Part shown: piece by piece, positions 17,242 through 24,880 of the stretch
Numbering within the stretch: position 1 is the stretch's first letter
Layout of the letters: every line of letters starts with the position of its first letter
NCBI GenBank assembly: GCA_041686855.1
Contig: JAWLDA010000002.1
Location: 62,001 to 126,000 of the forward strand
DNA from: JAWLDA01 sp041686855
Lineage (GTDB): Bacteria > Bacillota > Limnochordia > DTU080 > RSA5
Direction of reading: 5' to 3'
Length of the DNA: 64,000 nucleotides
Position numbers and translations under genes: made by a program
Notes under the pieces: model-generated
The model's input: only the letters and a program-made list of their open reading frames with translations
Databases searched by the model: none
Told to the model about the DNA's origin: nothing

Positions 17242-18339
17242 TTAAGCCCGCGTCGTCAACCGGTCTAGGAAGTCATCAAAGAGGTAACCCGAGTCCCGCG
17301 GGCCGGGCGACGCTTCCGGATGGTATTGTACCGAGGAGACCGGCAGCGCCTTGTGCATGAGCCCCTCAATCGTCTGGTCGTTGACGTTGCGATGACTGAC
17401 GACGACATCCGGATCGCTCCAGCTCTCCTCTTGGACTGCAAAGCCATGGTTTTGCGCCGTAATGTAGACGCGCCCAGTCCGCACGTCTTTCACCGGGTGA
17501 TTGGCGCCGCGGTGTCCGTATTTCATCCGAAAGGTTTCGGCGCCGAGAGCCCGAGCGAGGATTTGATGTCCGAGGCAGATGCCAAAGACAGGAGCCTCGC
17601 GCACTAACGATTGGACCATCTCAATACTTTGCGTCGCCGTTTTGGGGTCCCCCGGTCCGTTCGAGAGGAGGACGCCGTCGGGCTCTGTCTGCATCACTTC
17701 CGTCACGCTGGAGCGAGCCGGAACGACGGTGACCCGGCAACCGCGCTCAGCGAGTGAACGCATAATGTTCATCTTCGCTCCGAAGTCGACGACTGTGATT
17801 TTGGGTCCGCCGTTCCCTTCGGCAAAGAGGTACGGCTCCTTGGCGCTCACCTGCTCGATCAGATCTTGGTTGGAGAGGTCCGGCGCCTCCCGAGCCTGTT
17901 GGAGCAGGGCCTTCTCATCCAGATCGTCTCCAACAGCGATCACTCCGCGCATCGTGCCGTGCTCCCGGAGTCGCCGCGTGATGGCACGAGTATCGACACC
18001 TTCAATGCCGATGATGCCGTGATCCGTTAAAAGTTGCTCCAGCCGATCTTTGGCCCGCCAGTTGCTCGGCTCGTCACACATTTGCTTGACGACAAAACCG
18101 CGAGCATGGGGGTGGGCCGACTCCACATCCTCGGGATTGATGCCGTAGTTGCCAATGAGCGGATACGTCATGACGACGATCTCACCCCTGTATGAGGGGT
18201 CGGTCAAAATCTCCTGGTACCCCGTCATACTGGTGTTGAAGACGACTTCGCCAAAGACGCGCCCGCGCGCGCCCAGAGCCCTGCCTGTATAACTCGTCCC
18301 GTCTTCGAGAACGAGGATAGCCTTGTTACCGTCGCGCAT
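17242..18339 (-). CDS. carA: Carbamoyl-phosphate synthase small (glutaminase) subunit
   Basis: Provides ammonia from glutamine for carbamoyl-phosphate synthesis. The N-terminal half opens with the typical LEDGTSYTG and VVFNTSMTGYQEIL. The amidotransferase domain has the nucleophile in FGICLGHQIL and the His-Glu in VQYHPEASPGPRD. I start at ATG 18339; an ATG at 18357 with AGAGG upstream is also possible. The large subunit gene carB, normally immediately downstream, is absent: pyrK follows after 38 bases. Confidence 0.95.
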   Translation of the reverse strand: MRDGNKAILVLEDGTSYTGRALGARGRVFGEVVFNTSMTGYQEILTDPSYRGEIVVMTYPLIGNYGINPEDVESAHPHARGFVVKQMCDEPSNWRAKDRLEQLLTDHGIIGIEGVDTRAITRRLREHGTMRGVIAVGDDLDEKALLQQAREAPDLSNQDLIEQVSAKEPYLFAEGNGGPKITVVDFGAKMNIMRSLAERGCRVTVVPARSSVTEVMQTEPDGVLLSNGPGDPKTATQSIEMVQSLVREAPVFGICLGHQILARALGAETFRMKYGHRGANHPVKDVRTGRVYITAQNHGFAVQEESWSDPDVVVSHRNVNDQTIEGLMHKALPVSSVQYHPEASPGPRDSGYLFDDFLDRLTTRA

Positions 18340-18368
18340 CTCGCTCACCCTTTCCATTGATAGAACCT

Positions 18369-19334
18369 CTAACGATCCATAACGCGCCGTAATTCATCGC
18401 GCATCCTGACAGCCGCCGCTCTCGCCGACTCCGAGACGGTGCCCCCGTTACGGGCGTAGGCGTAGAGGATGCTGCGCGACGCATTGACGACCGCGCCCAA
18501 TCCCTGTTCATCGAACCCGTCCGCGACGTCTTGGGCACCGCCCCCCTGCGCCCCGTAACCGGGGATGAGGAACGGAACGTGCGGCATCGCCGCACGCAGA
18601 CGCTTCAGTTCGTCAGGGTACGTCGCACCAACGACGGCGCCTACATCCCCGTAGCCCAAGTTGCCGGTGTCCTGCCCGCAGTGCTCCTCCAGCCATCCGC
18701 CGACGACGTCGAGGACGCGCTCCGCGGGCTCTCGGTGACTGTTCAATGCCCGGTCCTGAAGCTCCCCAGACGATGGGTTGGACGTTTTCACCAACACAAA
18801 AATCCCCCTGTGGCCGCCGGGCGCCAGGAAGGGGCGAATTCCGTCCCATCCCAGGTAAGGATTGATCGTCAACGCGTCCGCCTTAGGACCCTCGCCATCA
18901 ACGGAGGAGACGATCGCTTCTGAGTCAGAGCCGCTTGGGGACTCTGCGGGCGTCACGCCGAGGTACGCGGCGGCGTACTGAACAGCTGTCTGGGCGATGT
19001 CATTACGTTTTCCATCGGCAATCACAAGCAGCCCTTCCGCACGAGCGAGGCGAACCACCTCTTCAAATGCGGCCAGTCCGGGCGGACCGAGCCGTTCAAA
19101 GTAGGCGAGTTGCGGTTTGATCGCAACAGCCACGTCGGCAACGGCTTGTATCACGTCGCCCGCAAAGGCGAGCACACCCTCAGCAACCGCCTCCCTTACT
19201 CCGGTCGTGGGCACAGGTGTCGGAAAGTACGAGCGCGGAATGAGGCTCAAGTCGGGATCCATGCCCACCACCACGGCGCTCCCTTTGTCGCGGACCGCGG
19301 TGAAAAGAGCGTCGGCGAATCGGTCTTGACTCAT
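18369..19334 (-). CDS. pyrF: Orotidine-5'-phosphate decarboxylase, type 2
   Basis: Final step of UMP synthesis. The 321-residue protein belongs to the longer type 2 group rather than the about 240-residue Bacillus type. It has VVGMDPDLSLIP, AIKPQLAYFE, the catalytic IADGKRNDIAQTAV, NPYLGWDG, and the phosphate-binding PGYGAQGGGAQD. ATG at 19334 with AGGAGG ten bases upstream. Its place between pyrC and carA differs from Bacillus subtilis, where pyrF lies between pyrD and pyrE; this could mean replacement by a type 2 gene. Confidence 0.93.
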   Translation of the reverse strand: MSQDRFADALFTAVRDKGSAVVVGMDPDLSLIPRSYFPTPVPTTGVREAVAEGVLAFAGDVIQAVADVAVAIKPQLAYFERLGPPGLAAFEEVVRLARAEGLLVIADGKRNDIAQTAVQYAAAYLGVTPAESPSGSDSEAIVSSVDGEGPKADALTINPYLGWDGIRPFLAPGGHRGIFVLVKTSNPSSGELQDRALNSHREPAERVLDVVGGWLEEHCGQDTGNLGYGDVGAVVGATYPDELKRLRAAMPHVPFLIPGYGAQGGGAQDVADGFDEQGLGAVVNASRSILYAYARNGGTVSESARAAAVRMRDELRRVMDR

Positions 19335-19336
19335 CG

Positions 19337-20626
19337 TCACTCGTCCTCCTCTACCCAGCGACCGCACGCACGGCCGTCAACGTAAACACCTTCGACCCGG
19401 CCCACTACAGTATCACCTGCGAGCGGGGTATTCCGTGCCGACGATTGCCATCGCTCCGGTGCAATCGTATCCCGAGCCTCCGGGTTAAAGAGGGTGATTT
19501 CGCACGGATCCCCTTCGTCAAACGTCGGCTGGGGCAGTCCCAACACACTGCGTGGCCGCCGACTCAGTGCGGCGACGATCTCATTCCACGAGAGTTCGCC
19601 TGTATGAATTAAGTGCGTGTGGAGCGCCGGCAACACGGCCTCGAGCCCCGCCGCGCCAAACTCGGCGTAGTCAAATTCGACGTCCTTCTCTTCGCGCGTC
19701 AAGGGGGTGTGGTCGCTCACCACACAATCGATGATCCCTTCGCGCACGCCTTCGACCAACGCCCTCACGTCGTCGCTCGAGCGCAAGGGCGGCATCAGCT
19801 TTGTGGATGTCTCATACCCCGAGAGCGCTTCGTCGGTCAGGAAGAGGTGGTGAAATCCACACTCAGCCGTCACACGTACGCCGTGAGCCTTCGCGTCTCG
19901 AATCAGCTCAACGGAGCGGCGCGTGCTGACGCCTTGGACATGGAGCCGTCCCATCGTGCTCTCTGCTAACAGCAGGTCTCGCGCGAGCGCCACCCATTCA
20001 GCGGCTGCGGGTACCCCGGCGAGTCCCAACCACGCACCCACCTCTCCTTCGTGGGCGACCCCGCCCTTGGCGAGGTTGGCGTCACGGGCGTCCGTGAGAA
20101 CCGGCAGCTGCACCATCCCCGCATACTCAAGGGCTCGGCGAACGATGCGAGCGTCACCGACAGGCTTGGCGTCTCCCGCAGCGACCGCACCGGCGGCCCG
20201 CATCGCGGCCAACTCAGCCAGCTCCTCACCCTGGCGCCCCTTGGTCAACGCGCAGCAGACCAACGCTCGGGCGCCCTGGCTCCGCTCACTGCGGGCCCGC
20301 AAGTACTGGACGTCCGACTCCCGGTCGATCGGCGGATCGGTGTCCGGCATTGCGAGAACCGCTGTAAATCCTCCCCACGCCGCGGCTCGCAGTCCGCTCT
20401 CCAACGTCTCGCGGTCCTCGCGGCCGGGCTCACCTAAGTGGGCGTGTAGGTCGATCAAGCCAGGGAGGACGAGCCAACCGTCGGCTCGGATGACTCGAGC
20501 GGCAGTGTCGCGCAGGCCGCGCCCCACCCGCAGGATGTGTCCCTCGCCGATTAGGAGGTCCTGATCGTGTACCGGTCCCGCCTCCGACCACAACACGGCG
20601 CCTCTAATTAAGAACCGCGAGCTCAC
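19337..20626 (-). CDS. pyrC: Dihydroorotase-like protein, probably catalytically degenerate
   Basis: 429 residues, amidohydrolase fold, aligned over its whole length with type I dihydroorotase. The HxH metal motif survives (DLHAHLGEPG, His61 and His63) and so do Asp152 and Asp305. The expected Arg65 is Gly, Asn95 is Asp (AMPDTDPP), the His near 180 is Asp (LTDARDANL), the His near 232 is Gly (HVQGVST), and His309 is Leu (SDHTPL). These are metal or substrate residues in characterised enzymes. Known inactive PyrC-prime proteins instead serve as structural partners of aspartate transcarbamoylase. The 23-base overlap with pyrB fits that role, but activity is not excluded. Confidence 0.85.
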   Translation of the reverse strand: MSSRFLIRGAVLWSEAGPVHDQDLLIGEGHILRVGRGLRDTAARVIRADGWLVLPGLIDLHAHLGEPGREDRETLESGLRAAAWGGFTAVLAMPDTDPPIDRESDVQYLRARSERSQGARALVCCALTKGRQGEELAELAAMRAAGAVAAGDAKPVGDARIVRRALEYAGMVQLPVLTDARDANLAKGGVAHEGEVGAWLGLAGVPAAAEWVALARDLLLAESTMGRLHVQGVSTRRSVELIRDAKAHGVRVTAECGFHHLFLTDEALSGYETSTKLMPPLRSSDDVRALVEGVREGIIDCVVSDHTPLTREEKDVEFDYAEFGAAGLEAVLPALHTHLIHTGELSWNEIVAALSRRPRSVLGLPQPTFDEGDPCEITLFNPEARDTIAPERWQSSARNTPLAGDTVVGRVEGVYVDGRACGRWVEEDE

Positions 20627-21548
20627 GGCTGTCGCCTCCCGACATCAAGTAGAGTAGAGCCATGCGAACGGCTACGCCGTTGCTCACTTGGTCCCGCACG
20701 ACGGAGCGGGGATCGTCGACCACCTCTTGCGTGATCTCCACACCCAAATTGGCCGGACCAGGATGCATGACAGTTACGTCGTCTTTCGCACGTTGCAGCC
20801 GCTTCGCCGTGAGGCCAAAGAGCCGACTGTACTCCCGCACACTCGGAAAGAGTCCGCTGCTTTGACGCTCTAGCTGAATACGCAAGACATTGACGACGTC
20901 GGCCCCATCGATCGCTCGGTCGAGGTCGGTGTGCACCTCAACCCCAAGGCGAGCAAGGCCGCGGGGCATGAGCGTAGGCGGTCCGACGACGCGCACGTGT
21001 GCCCCAAGCTTTGTCAATCCCCAAATGTCCGATCGAGCGACGCGACTGTGTAGAATATCGCCGACGATGGTGACGGTGATCCCGTCGAGGCGCCCTTTCG
21101 CCTCTTTAATCGTATAAAGGTCGAGAAGTCCCTGCGTGGGGTGCTCGTGGCGTCCATCTCCCGCATTGATCACTCGAGCCTGCATGGTACGGGCCAGAAT
21201 GTGCGCCGCCCCCGATGCGCTGTGCCGCATCACGACGATGTCGGCGCCAAGCGCCTCCAACGTCTTCGCCGTATCGGCAAGGCTCTCGCCTTTCACAACG
21301 CTGCTCGTCGAGGCGGCGATGTTGATCACATCCGCGCTCATCCACTTCCCAGCGAGTTCAAACGAGGTGCGGGTGCGGGTGCTCGCCTCATAAAAGAGGT
21401 TGACCACAACCTTTCCCCGCAGCGTAGGGAACTTTTTTACCGGACGCTCAAAGATCTCTTTGCACGGTCCAGCTGTCTCAAGGATTAAGAGTATCTCCTC
21501 TCGACTCAACCCTTCGAGCCCCAGCAAATCTTTGTGCCGCAAACTCAT
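20604..21548 (-). CDS. pyrB: Aspartate carbamoyltransferase catalytic subunit
   Basis: Joins carbamoyl phosphate and aspartate, the committed step of pyrimidine synthesis. 314 residues with the carbamoyl-phosphate motif EASTRTRTSFELA, HEHPTQGLLDLYT, and VMHPGPANLGVE near the C-terminus. No regulatory pyrI follows; pyrC overlaps its end by 23 bases. It lies 28 bases downstream of pyrR in the PyrR-controlled operon. Confidence 0.96.
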   Translation of the reverse strand: MSLRHKDLLGLEGLSREEILLILETAGPCKEIFERPVKKFPTLRGKVVVNLFYEASTRTRTSFELAGKWMSADVINIAASTSSVVKGESLADTAKTLEALGADIVVMRHSASGAAHILARTMQARVINAGDGRHEHPTQGLLDLYTIKEAKGRLDGITVTIVGDILHSRVARSDIWGLTKLGAHVRVVGPPTLMPRGLARLGVEVHTDLDRAIDGADVVNVLRIQLERQSSGLFPSVREYSRLFGLTAKRLQRAKDDVTVMHPGPANLGVEITQEVVDDPRSVVRDQVSNGVAVRMALLYLMSGGDSRELAVLN

Positions 21549-21576
21549 CGATCCACCTCCACCCCGGTCCGTAAGG

Positions 21577-22113
21577 CTAACATCCTTGGATGATCACCCG
21601 GTCCTCACCGTCGATCTCCTTGAGAAGGACCTGCACATCCTCGTCCATGGAGGTCGGGACATTCTTGCCGACGTAATCGGCTCGAATCGGCAACTCACGA
21701 TGGCCACGATCGATCATCACAGCCAACTGAATCCGCTTGGGCCGGCCTAGATCCATCAATGCGTCGAGGGCTGCCCGAACTGTCCTACCTGTGAAGAGGA
21801 CGTCGTCCACCAATACGACCGTACGCTCGTCCACCCCAAAGGGAATCTCCGTTCGACGCACGACCGGTTGGTGTGAGACCGTGGTGAGGTCGTCTCGGTA
21901 TAACGTAATGTCGAGAATCCCCACGTTACACGGTTTACCCTCAATCGCTTCTATCTTGCCGGCGAGTCGCTGAGCCAAGGGAACACCGCGGGTGCGTACG
22001 CCGACGAGACATACACCGTCGATTCCCCGATTGGCCTCGACGATTTCGTGAGCGATGCGCGTCAGAGCACGCTGAATCTGCGCCTGGTCAAGTACCTCAG
22101 CCTTAGGCTGCAT
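21577..22113 (-). CDS. pyrR: Bifunctional pyr operon attenuator / uracil phosphoribosyltransferase
   Basis: UMP-responsive RNA-binding attenuation protein with weak UPRTase activity. From ATG 22113 it gives about 178 residues (MQPKAEVLDQAQIQRALTR), matching Bacillus PyrR. The PRPP-binding motif is VVLVDDVLFTGRTVRAALD, followed by DRGHRELPIRADYVGKN. The frame is open further upstream, but that extension crosses the attenuator hairpin at 22157-22181, so the shorter start is the sensible one. First structural gene of the pyr operon. Confidence 0.96.
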   Translation of the reverse strand: MQPKAEVLDQAQIQRALTRIAHEIVEANRGIDGVCLVGVRTRGVPLAQRLAGKIEAIEGKPCNVGILDITLYRDDLTTVSHQPVVRRTEIPFGVDERTVVLVDDVLFTGRTVRAALDALMDLGRPKRIQLAVMIDRGHRELPIRADYVGKNVPTSMDEDVQVLLKEIDGEDRVIIQGC

Positions 22114-22156
22114 TCGTAGCACGACCTTCCCGTTGTGGACATGGGTGGGCATAAAA

Positions 22157-22181
22157 AAATCTTGCCTCACCGGCAAGATTT
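22157..22181 (-). terminator. PyrR-controlled attenuator (intrinsic terminator)
   Basis: On the minus strand a perfect 10-base-pair stem, AAATCTTGCC / GGCAAGATTT with a GGTGA loop, runs straight into seven Ts. It lies between the promoter and pyrR and is the expected attenuation terminator. Confidence 0.9.
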
Positions 22182-22298
22182 GATGACTCCAAGAGCGTCG
22201 CGCCTTTTCTTTCGCGTTCGCGCACCTTTAGGGAGCTGCGTCTGGGGAACGACCCCCGAACCCACGTGCGAAGAAGAAGCGGCGAATATCTGTCGCCA

Positions 22299-22333
22299 TC
22301 CTTACCGGCCTCTCTGGACCCGTTTAAAGGACG
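22299..22333 (-). promoter_or_regulatory. PyrR-binding RNA element (anti-antiterminator)
   Basis: The minus strand reads TCCTTTAAACGGGTCCAG then AGAGGCCGGTAAGGA, containing the conserved PyrR-binding core TCCAGAGAGGC in the loop and CCTTTAA on the 5' side, within a stem closed by TCC/GGA. UMP-bound PyrR should stabilise this hairpin and so favour the downstream terminator. Confidence 0.92.
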
Positions 22334-22349
22334 TATGTCTATTGGTCCC

Positions 22350-22379
22350 AGCATACCAGGGACGTCTGAAGGCTGTCAA
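22350..22379 (-). promoter_or_regulatory. Promoter of the pyr operon
   Basis: TTGACA at 22374-22379, 18-base spacer, extended -10 TGGTATGCT with hexamer TATGCT at 22350-22355. Transcription would begin just before the PyrR element. The -35 lies immediately after the rluD stop codon. Confidence 0.8.
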
Positions 22380-22387
22380 CCCTACCA

Positions 22388-23320
22388 TTAAACCGGAGTG
22401 ACAAGATGAGTCCTCGCTCCGAGCTCATGCAACACCTCTAGGAAGCGCGGTGGCGGGGGCGCCCAAAACTCGAGCTCCTTCCCCGTCGTAGGGTGCTCTA
22501 ACTTCAATCGAGCCGCATGCAGGGCTTGACCATCGTCAAAAAGCACCGGTTGCTTGGGACCGTACGTGGTATCTCCAACCACCGGATGGCCGATGTGTGC
22601 GAGGTGTACCCGGATCTGATGAGTTCGTCCGGTCTCCAGAGCCAGTTCGAGGAGTGTATACGCTTGCAGGCGTTCTAGGACGTTAAAACGAGTGACGGCC
22701 TCTCGACCTCCACGGGAGACGACAGCCATGCGCTTGCGATCGACAGGATGCCGTCCGATCGGTGCAACAATCGTTCCACGCTCTTCCGAGAGGACGCCAT
22801 GAGCGAGCGCAAGGTAGATTCGCCCCACTTGCCGCGCCTTGAGCGCGGCCACGAGGCGACGGTGCGCGAGCTCGGTTTTAGCGACCACAAGGAGACCCGT
22901 GGTCTCTTTGTCCAGTCTGTGGACGATGCCCGGCCGCCGTACTCCGCCGATCCCCTCCAAACAGGGTGCATGATGGAGAAGCGCGTTTACCAACGTTCCG
23001 GAGGAGTGCCCCGGCGCCGGGTGCACCACCATCCCCTTGGCCTTATTGACGACGATGATGGCATCGTCTTCATACACCACGTCGAGAGAGATCGCTTCCG
23101 GTTGCACGCGCGAAGGGATCGGCACCGGCGGAGTCACCCGAATCCAGTCGCCGGCCTGCAGACGCACCCCGGCCTTTGGAGGGCGACCGCCGTTTAGCTC
23201 CACATGTCCTTCTTCGATCCATCGCTGCACTTGCGAGCGCGAATAGCTCGGATCCGCAGCTGCCACAAAGACGTCAAGGCGCGCCTGTGCTGCCTCATTG
23301 GGAACAACCCACTCAGGCAC
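22388..23320 (-). CDS. rluD: RluA/RluD-family 23S rRNA pseudouridine synthase
   Basis: Converts uridines to pseudouridine in large-subunit rRNA. About 310 residues: an N-terminal S4-like RNA-binding domain (ARLDVFVAAADPSYSRSQVQ), then the catalytic domain with GIVHRLDKETTGLLVVAK carrying the catalytic Asp, and LETGRTHQIRVHLAHIGHP. I choose the GTG at 23320, six bases after GAGGAGGGGAAGG. It overlaps the lspA end by eight bases; lspA-rluD-pyrR order matches Bacillus (ylyB). Confidence 0.93.
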   Translation of the reverse strand: MPEWVVPNEAAQARLDVFVAAADPSYSRSQVQRWIEEGHVELNGGRPPKAGVRLQAGDWIRVTPPVPIPSRVQPEAISLDVVYEDDAIIVVNKAKGMVVHPAPGHSSGTLVNALLHHAPCLEGIGGVRRPGIVHRLDKETTGLLVVAKTELAHRRLVAALKARQVGRIYLALAHGVLSEERGTIVAPIGRHPVDRKRMAVVSRGGREAVTRFNVLERLQAYTLLELALETGRTHQIRVHLAHIGHPVVGDTTYGPKQPVLFDDGQALHAARLKLEHPTTGKELEFWAPPPPRFLEVLHELGARTHLVTPV

Positions 23321-23765
23321 CCTTCCCCTCCTCACTGGGGCGGATGACGCTAAACCAGATGAGGAGCGCCACGCCCACGAAAATACTAGAATCGGCCACG
23401 TTAAAGACCGGCCATACCCGCAGGTCGATGAAGTCCGTCACCCAACCGTGGAGTATACGGTCTAAGAGGTTTCCCAACCCACCGGCGATACCAAATGTGT
23501 AGGCGATCCTTACTCCCAAGTGGTCGCGCACAAACTCTTTGCGGTTTAGAAAGAGCACAAGCGCCACTAAGAGCGTCACCGCTATGATCAAATAGGTCTG
23601 ACCCTGGAGGAGTCCGAAGGCGGCGCCGGTGTTTTGTACGTACGTAAGGTGGAGAACCCCGTCTATGAGCGGGCGCGATTCGCCGATGTGAAACGAGTGG
23701 CGCACCCAGGCCTTACTCCCTTGGTCGAGAGCAAAGAGTAGGATCCCGAGGTAGAATAGGCGCAA
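23313..23765 (-). CDS. lspA: Lipoprotein signal peptidase (signal peptidase II)
   Basis: Membrane aspartyl protease that removes lipoprotein signal peptides. 150 residues, four hydrophobic segments. Signature NTGAAFG, the first catalytic Asp region GNLLDRILHGWVTDFID, and the second in VFNVADSSIFVG. TTG start ten bases after GGAGG. A short charged tail (RPSEEGKGA) follows the last membrane helix. Confidence 0.95.
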   Translation of the reverse strand: MRLFYLGILLFALDQGSKAWVRHSFHIGESRPLIDGVLHLTYVQNTGAAFGLLQGQTYLIIAVTLLVALVLFLNRKEFVRDHLGVRIAYTFGIAGGLGNLLDRILHGWVTDFIDLRVWPVFNVADSSIFVGVALLIWFSVIRPSEEGKGA

Positions 23766-23822
23766 AGTGGACGAACCTCCTGACGCCCAATTCTACCACA
23801 GGTATCCACGGCGGCAAAGACT

Positions 23823-24374
23823 CTAGCCGTCGTCGCGGTCCAGGTGCAGGTCGTCCTGCGGCGAGTTGGCGGTGCCCATTCGACCCACCGCCTGCCACGC
23901 GTCTTCCCCGTCAAAGCCGAGGTTGTCGGTGTCGTCGGTGAAGGTTCGACTAAATGGTGTCGCCAACGCCTCTTCTTCAGCGGGGCGGTCGCCGCTAGGG
24001 TCCACACGCTCGGCACACTCGATGCAGCGCTCCGCGTACGGGAGCGCCTCAAGGCGCTGGGAGGGAATCTGAGTGTCGCACTCGACGCAAACGCCGTAGC
24101 TCCCTGACTGCAGTCGCTCCAGCGCGTCGTCGATTCTGGCGATGGTCGCTTCGGCCAAGCGCTGCACGCCCAAATCCCTCTCCCTCGCCTCCATCTCTGC
24201 ACCTGCATCCGCCGAGTGCTGGTCGTACGACGAAAGCTCTCCCACCGACTCCGTCATCGACTCATTTAAGCTCATCTCGGCAATATTCTCCACCATGATC
24301 TCTTGCCGGTCACGCTCCTCTTCGAGCAGACCGCGAAAATGCTCCAACTCCCGGGACGTGAGGGGAGTCTGCAT
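23823..24374 (-). CDS. yteA: YteA-type DksA/TraR zinc-finger sporulation protein
   Basis: 183 residues. An N-terminal helical region, then a four-Cys zinc finger, GVCVECD and ERCIECAE, of the DksA/TraR family. The C-terminal part (RTFTDDTDNLGFDGEDAWQ) matches the YteA sporulation subgroup rather than classic DksA. Probably binds RNA polymerase or acts in the forespore or mother cell; the exact role is unknown. ATG start with GGAGGAGACG upstream. Same strand as lspA, 57 bases apart. Confidence 0.85.
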   Translation of the reverse strand: MQTPLTSRELEHFRGLLEEERDRQEIMVENIAEMSLNESMTESVGELSSYDQHSADAGAEMEARERDLGVQRLAEATIARIDDALERLQSGSYGVCVECDTQIPSQRLEALPYAERCIECAERVDPSGDRPAEEEALATPFSRTFTDDTDNLGFDGEDAWQAVGRMGTANSPQDDLHLDRDDG

Positions 24375-24415
24375 AGGTCGTCTCCTCCAGTCCTTCCGAC
24401 GCCCCGTATGTACGT

Positions 24416-24664
24416 TTAGGGGCGACCCAGTTCAAAGCGGACGATACGGGCGATGTCGGCGATGAATTCGCCGATGAATGGAAGGTTTAAGCGGGCCACG
24501 TAGCCGAGGAAGACGATGATGAGCGCACTGACGAGTGTAAAGCCGACGGCGACCCCAAAGCCCCGCGCCACGCCGGCGAGGAAGTTGAGGTAGAGCATCC
24601 GCTGCGGCTCCCGATACAGCTCGACCCACTCCGCAATGCCTGACTTGTTCAACCCCTGGATCAT
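24416..24664 (-). CDS. DUF5665 membrane protein (start uncertain)
   Basis: Conserved small membrane protein. From the ATG at 24664 it has 82 residues: an amphipathic YREPQRMLYLNFLAGVARG segment, one clear membrane helix (VAVGFTLVSALIIVFLGYV), then NLPFIGEFIADIARIV. The frame remains open upstream, and WVERLSAKLDD just before the ATG resembles the family's usual N-terminus. No ATG, GTG or TTG follows the strong GAGAGGGGGAGG site at about 24724-24735, so the true start may be an unusual codon. Function unknown. Confidence 0.7.
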   Translation of the reverse strand: MIQGLNKSGIAEWVELYREPQRMLYLNFLAGVARGFGVAVGFTLVSALIIVFLGYVARLNLPFIGEFIADIARIVRFELGRP

Positions 24665-24880
24665 GTCGTCCAACTTGGCGGAGAGCCTCTCGACCCAAGG
24701 CGGCTTAGTGAGCTCCGTTACAACCTCCCCCTCTCGCCAATCACATCTCCCGTGAGAGTTACTATCCCCACCGTACGCTGGCGATATCCGAGGGGTCCAC
24801 ACATGCGCCACAATGGGTGATATCCCTTGCCAAGGGAGCCGTGGTCGTATTAAATGAGGTGGATGAGGAGGCGTATCACA

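Noticed and set aside
22114..22176. Extended N-terminus of PyrR (MPVRQDFFMPTHVHNG)
   Set aside because: It would be encoded across the attenuator hairpin and T tract, and Bacillus PyrR starts at the position corresponding to ATG 22113.
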